A program made the translations under genes and the position numbers. From Streptomyces toxytricini (GTDB lineage Bacteria > Actinomycetota > Actinomycetes > Streptomycetales > Streptomycetaceae), in contig NZ_BMTY01000032.1 in assembly GCF_014649915.1 (NCBI RefSeq), forward strand, positions 1 to 59,969: a stretch of DNA of 59,969 bases, read 5' to 3'. Of this stretch, positions 40,074 to 48,272 are shown piece by piece (the stretch's first letter is position 1; the number at the start of each line of letters is the position of its first letter). The notes below the pieces were generated by a model. The model saw nothing but the letters and a program-made list of their open reading frames with translations. It searched no databases and was not told where the DNA came from.

Positions 40074-41291
40074 ATGACCGGCGAAACCGCATCCAGTCCG
40101 GCGCGCCTGCGCTCCGCACGCCTCGCCATCGCGGCCGTCTTCTGCGTCCACGGCGCCGTCACCGGCTCGCTCGCCACCCGCATCCCGTGGATCCAGGAGC
40201 ACGCCGGCCTCGGGCCCGGCGCCCTCGGGCTGGCCCTCGCCTTCCCCGCCCTCGGCGCGGCGCTCGCGATGCCTCTCGCCGGGCGGGTCAACCACCGGCT
40301 CGGCGCGCGGACCGCACTGCGCGTCCTGCTCGCCGCGTGGACGCTGTCGCTCGCCCTGCCGGCCCTCTCCCCCGACCTGCCCGCGCTGTGCGCCGCACTG
40401 CTGGTGTACGGGGCCGCGTCCGGCATGTCGGACGTGGCGATGAACGCGCTGGGCGTGGAGACGGAGAACCGCGTCGGCCGGTCGATCATGTCCTCGCTGC
40501 ACGGGATGTGGAGCGCGGGGGCCCTGATCGGGTCCGCTGCGGGTACCGCGGCCGCGCACCTGGGTGCGGACGCCCGCTGGCACCACCTGCTCGCGGCGCT
40601 CGCCCTGACCGCCGCCGGACTGGTCGCCGCGAACGGGGTACTGGACCTGCGCAGCCCGGAGGACGAGCCGGCGCCGCCGCACTTCGCACTGCCGCCGCGG
40701 TCGGCGCTGCTGATCGGCACGGTGGGCTTCTGCGCGGTGTTCGCCGAGGGGGCGAGCCTGGACTGGTCCGCGGTCTACCTGCGGGACGTGCTGGACGCGG
40801 ACGCCGGCCTGGCCGCGGCCTGCACCACCGCGTTCGCGCTGACGATGGCCCTGGCCCGGTTCGCGGGCGACCGGGTGGTCGACCGGTTCGGGCCGGTGCG
40901 CACGGTCCGGGCGGGCGGGGTGCTGGCCACGGCGGGCGGGCTGCTCGTGGTGGCCGCGCGGCACCCGGCGGCGGCCATCGGCGGCTTCGCGCTGATCGGG
41001 CTCGGCGTGGCGGTGGTGGTGCCGCTGGCCTTCGCGGCCGCGGCGCGCAGCGGCCCCGAGCCGGCGCAGGCGATCGCGGGTGTCGCGACGATCACGTACA
41101 CGTCCGGGCTGATCGCGCCGTCGGCCATCGGCGCGGTGGCGGATGCGACGTCGCTCGTGGTCTCCTTCGCCCTGGTGACCGCGCTGGCCGTGGTGCTGAC
41201 CGCGGGCGCGTCCGTCCTGCGGCCACGGGCCGCCGCCGGCGGGAAGGGCGCCCCCGCCAACCGGGGCGAAACCACTGGTATACGGCCGTAA
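40074..41291 (+). CDS. MFS transporter, ROK-linked
   Basis: A 405-residue protein with 12 membrane segments. Signs of the MFS: PLAGRVNHRLGARTALRV between helices 2 and 3, and GDRVVDRFGPVRTVRAGG for the repeat in the second half. The opening FCVHGAVTGSLATRIPWIQ resembles FucP-like and Bcr-like sugar or drug transporters; a sugar is favoured by the adjacent ROK regulator (inference). A leaderless start fits the -10 box seven bases upstream. The next gene begins 96 nt downstream on the same strand. Confidence 0.9.
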   Translation: MTGETASSPARLRSARLAIAAVFCVHGAVTGSLATRIPWIQEHAGLGPGALGLALAFPALGAALAMPLAGRVNHRLGARTALRVLLAAWTLSLALPALSPDLPALCAALLVYGAASGMSDVAMNALGVETENRVGRSIMSSLHGMWSAGALIGSAAGTAAAHLGADARWHHLLAALALTAAGLVAANGVLDLRSPEDEPAPPHFALPPRSALLIGTVGFCAVFAEGASLDWSAVYLRDVLDADAGLAAACTTAFALTMALARFAGDRVVDRFGPVRTVRAGGVLATAGGLLVVAARHPAAAIGGFALIGLGVAVVVPLAFAAAARSGPEPAQAIAGVATITYTSGLIAPSAIGAVADATSLVVSFALVTALAVVLTAGASVLRPRAAAGGKGAPANRGETTGIRP

Positions 41292-41387
41292 TATGACGCT
41301 GGCCGCACCGGCCGGCCGTGGTCCGCGCGCCCGACGTCCGGTACGGCGGGCATGCTTGGCGGACCGGATCGACGGAAGTGGTGGGAC

Positions 41388-42827
41388 ATGGGCCTCGGCG
41401 TGGGCTGGACGCTGCACGGAGACGGGCGGACCCCCGCCCCCGGAGCGGTGGTGCGGCCGGACGAGCGGCTGTCGTGGCCGCGTACCGCGGGGCTGGGCGC
41501 CCAGCACGTCGTGGCGATGTTCGGCGCGAGCTTCGTCGCGCCGGTCCTGATGGGCCTGGACCCCAACCTCGCCATCATGATGTCCGGCATCGCCACGGCC
41601 GTCTTCCTGCTGGCGACCCGCGGCCGGGTCCCCTCGTACCTGGGCTGCTCGCTGTCGTTCGTCGGCGTCGCCGCGGCGATCCGCGCCTCGGGCGGGGACA
41701 GTGCGGTGGTGACCGGCGCCGTGTTCACCGTCGGGGCCGCGCTGTTCCTGGCCGGCCTGGCCGTGCAGCGCTTCGGCGCGCGGATCATCCACGCGACGAT
41801 GCCGCCTGTGGTGACGGGCGCGGTGGTGATGCTGATCGGCTTCAACCTGGCGCCGGTGACGGCCTCGACGTACTGGCCGCAGGACCAGTGGACGGCGCTG
41901 CTGGTGATGCTGTTCACCGGGCTGGCCGTGGTGTGCCTGCGCGGCTTCTGGTCGCGCATTGCGATCTTCCTCGGGCTGATTTTCGGCTACGCGGTCTCGG
42001 CCCTCTTCGACCTGGTCTTCGGCAAGATCCACTCGCCGGCCGGCGGCACGGAGGCCGTCGACCACTGGCGGCTGGACCTGTCCGGCGTCGCGAAGGCCGA
42101 CTGGATCGGCCTGCCCTCCTTCCACGCCCCGCAGTTCGAGTGGTCGGCGATCCTGATCGCGCTGCCCGTGGTGATCGCCCTGATCGCGGAGAACGCCGGG
42201 CACATCAAGGCCGTCGGCGAGATGACCGGCGACCCCCTCGACGACACCCTCGGCACGGCCATCGCCGCCGACGGCGCCGCCTCGATGCTCTCCACCGCGG
42301 TCGGCGGCCCGCCGAACACCACGTACTCCGAGAACATCGGCGTCATGGCGGCGACCCGCGTCTACTCCACGGCCGCCTACTGGGCGGCGGCGGGATTCGC
42401 CCTCCTCTTCGGCCTGTGCCCGAAGTTCGGCGCGGTCGTCGCCGCGATCCCCGGCGGGGTCCTCGGCGGGATCACCGTCATCCTGTACGGCATGATCGGG
42501 CTGCTCGGCGCCCAGATCTGGCTGAACGGCCGCGTGGACCTGCGCAATCCGCTGAACCTCGTGCCGGCCGCCGCGGGCATCATCATCGGCGTCGGCGGGG
42601 TCGAGCTCCGCATCACCGACACCTTCGTGCTCGGCGGGATCGCCCTCGGCACGCTCGTGGTGATCACCGGCTACCACGCGCTCCGCTTCTTCGCCCCCGC
42701 CCACCTGAAGGAGCAGCCGCCGCTCCTCGACGCCGGCACCTCCGACTACGACCGCGAGGACGGCCCCGCTGCGGACGGCGCCGGCGGCGCCGCGGAGGGC
42801 CCGTCCGGGCAGGACCCGCGCCCCTGA
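41388..42827 (+). CDS. NCS2 family nucleobase permease (uracil/xanthine type)
   Basis: A 479-residue protein with about 14 membrane segments, matching NCS2 proton symporters for uracil or purines. The signature blocks are GAQHVVAMFGASFVAPVLMG near residue 34, ALIAENAGHIKAVGEMTG with the family Glu, and GGPPNTTYSENIGVMAATRV holding the second substrate-site acid. A polar tail of about 45 residues follows the last helix. The ATG at 41388 is chosen over 41352 because of a GGAAGTGGTGGG region upstream. Substrate cannot be told between uracil and purines. Confidence 0.93.
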   Translation: MGLGVGWTLHGDGRTPAPGAVVRPDERLSWPRTAGLGAQHVVAMFGASFVAPVLMGLDPNLAIMMSGIATAVFLLATRGRVPSYLGCSLSFVGVAAAIRASGGDSAVVTGAVFTVGAALFLAGLAVQRFGARIIHATMPPVVTGAVVMLIGFNLAPVTASTYWPQDQWTALLVMLFTGLAVVCLRGFWSRIAIFLGLIFGYAVSALFDLVFGKIHSPAGGTEAVDHWRLDLSGVAKADWIGLPSFHAPQFEWSAILIALPVVIALIAENAGHIKAVGEMTGDPLDDTLGTAIAADGAASMLSTAVGGPPNTTYSENIGVMAATRVYSTAAYWAAAGFALLFGLCPKFGAVVAAIPGGVLGGITVILYGMIGLLGAQIWLNGRVDLRNPLNLVPAAAGIIIGVGGVELRITDTFVLGGIALGTLVVITGYHALRFFAPAHLKEQPPLLDAGTSDYDREDGPAADGAGGAAEGPSGQDPRP

Positions 42828-42942
42828 CCCCGGCGGCGGCTCCCGCCGCGAACCCCCGCCCCCGTGCGCCGCGTTCGCCCGAACCGGGGAAGGACACGGC
42901 CAAGTCCCCCGCTCGCGCGCCGCGGCCTGCCACCCTCCCTCC

Positions 42943-43590
42943 ATGGAAGCGGTGCTCGCGCGGATGCGCGCCCTGGACGAGCGGCTCCCCGCGCGGGACG
43001 GCGTCGCCGTCTTCAACCGGGTCTACCTGACGGTCACGGAGACGCTCGACGAGCGCATCCGCCGCGGGGAATTCCCCGCGCCCCGGCAGGCGCAGACGCT
43101 GAGCGTCCGGTTCGCCGAGCGGTACCTGGCCGCGGTGGAGTCGGAGCGCGCCCCGGCCTGCTGGCGGCCGCTGCTGCAGTACCGCCGCCACCCCGGGGTG
43201 CGCCCCCTGCAGCACGCGCTGGCGGGGATCAACGCCCACATCGGCCACGACCTCGCGCTGGCGGTGGTGTCCGCCTGCCGGTCACTGGGCTGCGAACCGC
43301 GGGCGCTGGAGGCGGACTTCGACCGGGTCGGCGACACCCTGGTCTGCCTGGAGGAGCGCATCCGGGAGGACCTGATGCCCGGGCCGGACCTGCTGCAGGT
43401 CGCCGACCCGCTGACCCACCTGCTCGGCTCGTGGAGCCTGGAGCGCGCCCGCGGCGCCGCCTGGTCGGCGGCCCGCCTGCTGTGGCGCCTGCGCCGCACC
43501 CCGGACCTCGCCGAGGAGTTCGCCGAGTCGCTGGACGCCGGCGTCGGCCTGGTCGGCCGCTGCCTGCTGACCCCGACGGGCCGCGCATGA
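42943..43590 (+). CDS. DUF5995 family protein
   Basis: A 215-residue soluble, helical protein. The segments AVFNRVYLTVTETLDERI, HALAGINAHIGHDLALAV and DFDRVGDTLVCLEERI fit the DUF5995 family, which is common in actinobacteria and has no known function. The conserved HIGHDLA holds two His and an Asp that could bind a metal, but this is speculation. No signal or membrane segment. It ends beside a bidirectional terminator and is probably transcribed alone. Confidence 0.85.
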   Translation: MEAVLARMRALDERLPARDGVAVFNRVYLTVTETLDERIRRGEFPAPRQAQTLSVRFAERYLAAVESERAPACWRPLLQYRRHPGVRPLQHALAGINAHIGHDLALAVVSACRSLGCEPRALEADFDRVGDTLVCLEERIREDLMPGPDLLQVADPLTHLLGSWSLERARGAAWSAARLLWRLRRTPDLAEEFAESLDAGVGLVGRCLLTPTGRA

Positions 43591-43592
43591 GG

Positions 43593-43631
43593 ACGGGCCG
43601 CCGCCGCGCTGTGCACGCGGGGGCGGCCCGT
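43593..43631. terminator. Bidirectional terminator
   Basis: A 15-bp stem with one mismatch (43593-43607 with 43617-43631) lies between the convergent ends of the DUF5995 and amine oxidase genes. Confidence 0.85.
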
Positions 43632-43651
43632 GGTCACGGGGAGCCGGGAGG

Positions 43652-45346
43652 TCAGTCCTCCGGCAGCTCGACCGGGGCGATCTCGTCGTAGACGTCGCCC
43701 GGGCCCGGGTTGGTGGCGTCGGTCTCGCCGCCGAGGTGGTGCATGACGCCCCAGACGGCGTTCAGGGCCGTCTGCACGGCGCCCTCGGCCCAGCCGGCCG
43801 TCCAGGAGATGTCGTCGCCGGCGAGGAAGATGCCGCGCTTGTCCTCCGGCAGGCGGTCCTGCATGAAGTGCGTGAACAGGCGCCGCTGGTAGCGGTAGTG
43901 GCCGGGCAGGTTCGCCTTGAACGCGCCCATGAAGTAGGGCTCGTTCTCCCAGGAGACCGTCACCGGGTTGCCGATGATGTGGCGGCGGATGTCGACCTTC
44001 GGGTAGATCTCGCCGAGGGACTTCAGCATGACCTCCATCCGCTCGTTCGCGGACAGCGGCAGCCACTTCAGGCTGTCGTCGCACCAGGTGTACGACAGGC
44101 AGATGACGGCCGGCTGGTCGGGGCCGTTGTCCAGCAGGTAGGTGCCGCGGGTCATCCGGTCCGTCAGCGTCATCGACATGGTGTCGCGGCCGGTCTCCTC
44201 GTCCTTGTCGAGCCAGAACGGGCGGTCGACGGGGATGAAGAGCTTGGAGGACTCCATGTAGTGCGTGCGCTCGATCGCCGTCCAGTGGTCGATCGGGAAC
44301 AGCGAGTCGTCGCACGCGATCTTGGACAGCAGCATCCAGGACTGCGCCGTGAAGATCGCGGCGCGGTAGGTGCGGATGTCGCCGGAGGCGTCGGTGACCG
44401 TGATGCGGTTGCCGGCGGTGCGGTGCAGGCGGGTCACCGCCGGGCGCGGGGTGCCGTCGTGCAGGGAGGACAGCGAGGTGCCGGGCGCCCAGTGGACGAT
44501 CTTCTCCGGCTCGCGCTCCCACAGGCGCAGCGGCAGCTGCTGGGAGCCGCCGACGATGCCGCGGTGGTGGTCGTCGGCCTCGGTGTAGACGACGCGGAGG
44601 ATCTCCAGGATGGAGTTCGGGAAGTCGGTGTCCCAGCCGCCGGTGCCGAAGCCGACCTGGCCGAAGATCTCGCGCTTGCGGAAGGACTTGAAGGCCTCCG
44701 ACTCGCACAGGTAGCCGTAGAAGGTCTGGTTGTCGAGCTTCTCGACGAGCTTCGCCCAGATCTCGCGGATGCGCGGGACGTCCCGCTCGCGCATCGCGGT
44801 GTTCATGTCGGAGAAGTCGGCGCCCTCTTCGAGGCAGGCGTTCCACGCGTCGGCGACGTCGCGGTAGATCTGCGGGAGGTCGGCGATCGTCTCGGCGTAG
44901 TGGGTCTCGCCCTTGAGGTCGACGACCGTCGAGGGGGTGGCCTCGGCCAGCGGGTTCGGGAAGGGCTCCGTCTGCAGGCCGACGAGGTCGATGTAGTGCT
45001 GCAGGGCCGTGGAGGAGGGCGGGAAGCGCATGGCGCCCATCTCCGCGGTGAGGCCCTCGGTGCCCGGGCCCTCGAAGCCGACGGTGCGCAGGCGGCCGCC
45101 GATCTGGTCGGCCTCGTACACGACGGGCTTGAGGCCCATCTTCATCAGCTCGTACGCCGAGATGATGCCGGACAGGCCGCCGCCGATGATCGCGACCTCG
45201 GTGCCGTGCTCGGTCGCCGGTATCTGGCCCAGGCCCGCCGGGTGGGCGAGGAAGTCGTCGTACGCGTACGGGAAGTCCGGGCCGAACATGGTGATCGGCG
45301 GCTGGCCGTCGCTGTGCGGGACGGCGGTGGGCACCGTGGACGTCAT
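43652..45346 (-). CDS. Flavin monoamine oxidase family protein
   Basis: A 564-residue FAD enzyme expected to oxidise primary or secondary amines to aldehydes with release of ammonia and hydrogen peroxide. The dinucleotide fold is EVAIIGGGLSGIISAYEL (about 50-67) with VVYEADQIGGRLRT; the C-terminal FAD block is GIFLAGDDISWTAGWAEGA. There is no signal peptide. The amine substrate is unknown. A carbon-nitrogen hydrolase gene lies 73 nt upstream on the same strand, suggesting a short amine or amide catabolic operon. Confidence 0.93.
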   Translation of the reverse strand: MTSTVPTAVPHSDGQPPITMFGPDFPYAYDDFLAHPAGLGQIPATEHGTEVAIIGGGLSGIISAYELMKMGLKPVVYEADQIGGRLRTVGFEGPGTEGLTAEMGAMRFPPSSTALQHYIDLVGLQTEPFPNPLAEATPSTVVDLKGETHYAETIADLPQIYRDVADAWNACLEEGADFSDMNTAMRERDVPRIREIWAKLVEKLDNQTFYGYLCESEAFKSFRKREIFGQVGFGTGGWDTDFPNSILEILRVVYTEADDHHRGIVGGSQQLPLRLWEREPEKIVHWAPGTSLSSLHDGTPRPAVTRLHRTAGNRITVTDASGDIRTYRAAIFTAQSWMLLSKIACDDSLFPIDHWTAIERTHYMESSKLFIPVDRPFWLDKDEETGRDTMSMTLTDRMTRGTYLLDNGPDQPAVICLSYTWCDDSLKWLPLSANERMEVMLKSLGEIYPKVDIRRHIIGNPVTVSWENEPYFMGAFKANLPGHYRYQRRLFTHFMQDRLPEDKRGIFLAGDDISWTAGWAEGAVQTALNAVWGVMHHLGGETDATNPGPGDVYDEIAPVELPED

Positions 45347-45419
45347 GGGGTACGGCTCCTTGCAGGTGGGGCTGGGGGAGGGCTCGGGCCTCGGGCCCGG
45401 GGGCGCGTCGGGCCGGGGG

Positions 45420-46223
45420 TCAGACGAGGGAGGCGTAGAGCCCGGGGCGGCGGTCGCGCAGGTAGGGGTTGTTCTCGCGCGAGGCCTGCAGGAGCTCGGG
45501 GTCGACGTCGCCGACCACCATCTCCTCGCCGCGGCCGGCCCGGGTGCGGGTCACCCCGTCGGGGTTCGCCAGGCAGCTGAGCCCGACGAACTCGAACTCG
45601 CCCTCGGGGCCGGTGCGGTTGACGTACGCGATGTACATCTGGTTCTCGAAGGCCCTTACGGGGACGAGCTGTTCGGCGACGAACTGGAAGGGGTGCATCT
45701 GCGCGGTCGGCACCAGGAGGAGGTCGGTGCCGGCCAGGGCGTGGGACCGGACGTTCTCCGGGAACTCCACGTCGTAGCAGATCATGATGCCGACGCGGAG
45801 GCCGCCAAGGTCCGCCTGGACGACGGGGGTGTCGCCGGGGGTGAAGGCGTCCTGCTCGAAGCAGCCGAAGAGGTGCGTCTTGCGGTAGTTCGCCAGGCGG
45901 GCCCCGTCGGGGCCGACGAGCTGCGCCGAGTTGTGGACGGCGTCCCCGTCGCCGCGCTCGGGGTAGCCGTACAGGACGGCGACGCCGTGGCGGCGGGCGA
46001 TCTCGCCGATCGCGGTGGCGGAGGGGCCGTCGGCGGCCTCCGCGAGGGCCGCGATCTCCTCGACCGGCAGCGCGTAGCCGGTCAGGAACATCTCGGAGGT
46101 CACCAGGAGCCCTGCGCCGGTCTCGGCGGCACGGGCCGCTGCCTCGTCGAGAGCCTTGAGGTTCGCGGCGGTGTCGCCGAGAACGCCGGAGCTCTGGAGG
46201 AGGGCGGTGCGCAGCGCGGGCAT
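45420..46223 (-). CDS. Nitrilase-superfamily carbon-nitrogen hydrolase
   Basis: A 267-residue cytoplasmic hydrolase with the full catalytic triad of the nitrilase superfamily: Glu44 in VTSEMFLTGY, Lys115 in NYRKTHLFG and Cys149 in IMICYDVEFPE. The Cys region points to an amidase or N-carbamoylase rather than a true nitrilase. AGAGG precedes the ATG. It is the first gene of a leftward pair with the amine oxidase, so the two may act in turn on an amine or its amide product. Substrate not shown. Confidence 0.94.
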   Translation of the reverse strand: MPALRTALLQSSGVLGDTAANLKALDEAAARAAETGAGLLVTSEMFLTGYALPVEEIAALAEAADGPSATAIGEIARRHGVAVLYGYPERGDGDAVHNSAQLVGPDGARLANYRKTHLFGCFEQDAFTPGDTPVVQADLGGLRVGIMICYDVEFPENVRSHALAGTDLLLVPTAQMHPFQFVAEQLVPVRAFENQMYIAYVNRTGPEGEFEFVGLSCLANPDGVTRTRAGRGEEMVVGDVDPELLQASRENNPYLRDRRPGLYASLV

Positions 46224-46509
46224 GGGCTACCTCTGTGACAGGTGGGGTGGGTCCTACGACGGTACGTTTTCGTGTTCGATCCGGACAAGGCGTGACCGTT
46301 GCGGTGACAGCATCGATTCGTTGCGCGTTTGGCCTGGGGTGCGGTGATTCGTTGCGCGGGGTTGCGGGGCCCCTGGGGGGGGTGCAGGGGCCGGTCCGCT
46401 GGAGGGCCGGGCATAAAGGGGCCGGTGGCCGGTGCTGTGGTGGGTGATCGCCGTCCGCAGCAGCCGTCCGGCGGGTGCCGGCGCGCCCGCGGAGAGGAGC
46501 CCAGGCCCC

Positions 46510-47252
46510 ATGTCGCCCGTGTCACCCGATGCCGAGACCGAGACCGAGTCCGGAACGGCGGCGCCCGTCCGCGCCCTCGACAACCCGGTGTGGGCCGCGC
46601 TGGCCGGCCCGCACGCCGGTCTCGCCGAGCTGGGGCCGGCAGGCCTGGCCGCCCGCTACGCCGTGGACGTCTCGCCGTTCGCGGCGCTGGCCGATCCCCC
46701 CCCGGCGATCCGCGCGGATGGGCCGATCTGGCGGCGCTGGCCGGGCCGGATGCGCCGGTGTGGCTGACCGGCCTGCCGGTCCCGCCCGGGGACTGGACGA
46801 CGGTGGCCCGGTTCGGCGGGGTGCAGATGGACGGTACGGCGGTACGGGCGGAGCACGACGCGGAGGCGGTCCGGCTGGGCCCCGCGGACGTGCCGGAGAT
46901 CATGGAGCTCGTGGAGCTGACCCGGCCGGGTCCGTTCCTCGCGCGGACCGTGGAGATGGGCACGTACCTGGGGATCCGGCGGGGCGGCCGGCTCGTCGCG
47001 ATGGCGGGCGAGCGGATGCGGCCGCCGGGCTGGACGGAGATCAGCGCGGTGTGCACGCACCCGGACCACCGTGGGCAGGGCCTCGCCGCCCGGCTGGTGC
47101 GGGCGGTCGCGGCGGGGGTCGCCGAGCGCGGGGAGCGCCCGTTCCTCCACGCCGCGGCCGACAACACGGGCGCGATCGGCCTGTACGGGGCGATGGGCTT
47201 CACGCTGCGCCGCCGGCCCCTCTTCGTCGGGCTGCGCACGCCCGCCGCCTGA
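46510..47252 (+). pseudogene. GNAT acetyltransferase, frameshifted
   Basis: The reading frame starts at the ATG at 46510 (MSPVSPDAETETESG) behind GGAGAGG but shifts at an eight-C run at 46696-46703. The protein continues in another frame to 47252 with the GNAT core (TEISAVCTHPDHRGQGLAARLV and NTGAIGLYGAMGF). One more C would restore a single frame reading ADPPPGDPRGWADL and give a protein of about 247 residues. So it is either a real one-base deletion, a sequencing error in the C run, or slippage-controlled. The C-terminal half is of FR47-like type. Confidence 0.85.
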
Positions 47253-47316
47253 GGCCGGCGCGCCGGCGGACGCGGGCCGGTGGGAACGCGCCATCCGGGA
47301 CGGTCGGGCAGACGGC

Positions 47317-47356
47317 ACGTTTCGCGTCCCGCACAGCGGGTCACACGCGGAAACGT
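47317..47356. promoter_or_regulatory. Nested palindrome upstream of the WhiB-like gene
   Basis: An outer stem, ACGTTTCGCGT with ACGCGGAAACGT (47317-47327 with 47345-47356, one bulge), encloses a perfect CCCGC/GCGGG stem (47328-47332 with 47336-47340). It ends 30 nt before the ATG of the WhiB-like gene. It may be an operator or an RNA structure in the leader. Confidence 0.5.
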
Positions 47357-47386
47357 CGACGACCGAATTCCGAGGAGGGGACCACC

Positions 47387-47707
47387 ATGACCGACGTCTC
47401 GCGGCTGCCCGGCGCCGCCGTCCACCACTGGCAGTGGCAGCTTCGCGCCGCCTGCCGGGACCTGGGCCCCGGCCGCTTCTACCACCCGGCCGGCGAACGC
47501 GGCCCGGAGCGGGAGGACCGGGACGCGGCCGCGAAGCGGGTGTGCGCCGTGTGCCCGGTGCGCACCGCCTGCCTGGAGCACGCGCTGCGGACCAGGGAGC
47601 CCTTCGGGGTGTGGGGCGGGCTGACCGAGGAGGAGCGCCGGGAACTGCTGGGCCGCCGGTCCGCGTCGGCGCGCGGCGTGCCCGTGGCAGCCGGCGGCGG
47701 CCGGTGA
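47387..47707 (+). CDS. WhiB-like iron-sulfur regulator
   Basis: A 106-residue member of the actinobacterial Wbl family, which bind a 4Fe-4S cluster and work with HrdB-type sigma factors. The four cysteines are in place: LRAACRDL, then CAVCPVRTACLEH. The turn GVWGG precedes a basic C-terminus, GRRSASARG. The Trp-rich start HHWQWQLRAAC and the long loop before the CxxC resemble divergent Wbl proteins, so I give no letter name. GAGGAGGGG precedes the ATG. A nested palindrome lies upstream and a terminator downstream. Confidence 0.94.
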   Translation: MTDVSRLPGAAVHHWQWQLRAACRDLGPGRFYHPAGERGPEREDRDAAAKRVCAVCPVRTACLEHALRTREPFGVWGGLTEEERRELLGRRSASARGVPVAAGGGR

Positions 47708-47745
47708 GGGCGCGTCCCGCCGCCCCCGGGGTGCGCGGGCGCGCG

Positions 47746-47775
47746 GAAGGCCCCCGGCAGGTGCCGGGGGCCTTC
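47746..47775. terminator. Bidirectional terminator
   Basis: A 14-bp complementary pair (47746-47759 with 47762-47775), with a practical loop of four to six bases, lies between the convergent WhiB-like and Lrp genes. Confidence 0.85.
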
Positions 47776-47806
47776 GTCGTACGCGTGCCCGTACGGCCTG
47801 GTGGGC

Positions 47807-48262
47807 CTATGCGGGGGCGCCGGAGGTGAAGCGGCGCAGCAGCGGGGAGAGGACGAGCACGGACTTGGTGCGCTCCACGAAGGGTTCGCCCGCGATGCGC
47901 TCCAGGACCCGCTCGAAGTGCCGCATGTCGGAGGCGAAGACCTGGACGAGGGCGTCCGCGTCGCCGGTGACGGTCGACGCGGACACCACCTCCGGGTACC
48001 GCTCCAGCCCGCGCCGGATGTCGTCCGGCGAGGTGTTGTGGCGGCAGTAGATCTCGATGAAGCCCTCGGTCTCCCAGCCCATGGCGGCCGGGTCGACGCG
48101 GACGGTGAAGCCGGTGATGGCGCCCTCCGCCCGCAGCCGGTCCACGCGCCGTTTGACGGCCGGGGCCGAGAGCCCGACCTCGGAGCCGATGTCCGCGTAG
48201 GAGCGGCGGGCATCCTCGGCGAGGGCGTGCACGATGCGTTCGTCGAGATCGTTCAGTCGCAC
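47807..48262 (-). CDS. Lrp/AsnC family regulator, permease-linked
   Basis: A 151-residue regulator. Residues 5-55 form the helix-turn-helix (YADIGSEVGLSAPAVKRRVDRLR) and about 65-145 the RAM domain (VTGDADALVQVFA, the sensory core). GTG at 48262 is preferred since the longer frame begins in poor sequence. It follows the permease gene by ten bases on the same strand and so is almost surely cotranscribed, suggesting it senses the amino acid that the permease imports. A phased repeat array upstream of the permease could be its binding site. Confidence 0.93.
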   Translation of the reverse strand: MRLNDLDERIVHALAEDARRSYADIGSEVGLSAPAVKRRVDRLRAEGAITGFTVRVDPAAMGWETEGFIEIYCRHNTSPDDIRRGLERYPEVVSASTVTGDADALVQVFASDMRHFERVLERIAGEPFVERTKSVLVLSPLLRRFTSGAPA

Positions 48263-48272
48263 TGCGGGTGGA

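Noticed and set aside
46690..46710. Programmed ribosomal frameshift in the acetyltransferase
   Set aside because: No slippery heptamer with a downstream structure was seen; deletion or sequencing error is simpler.
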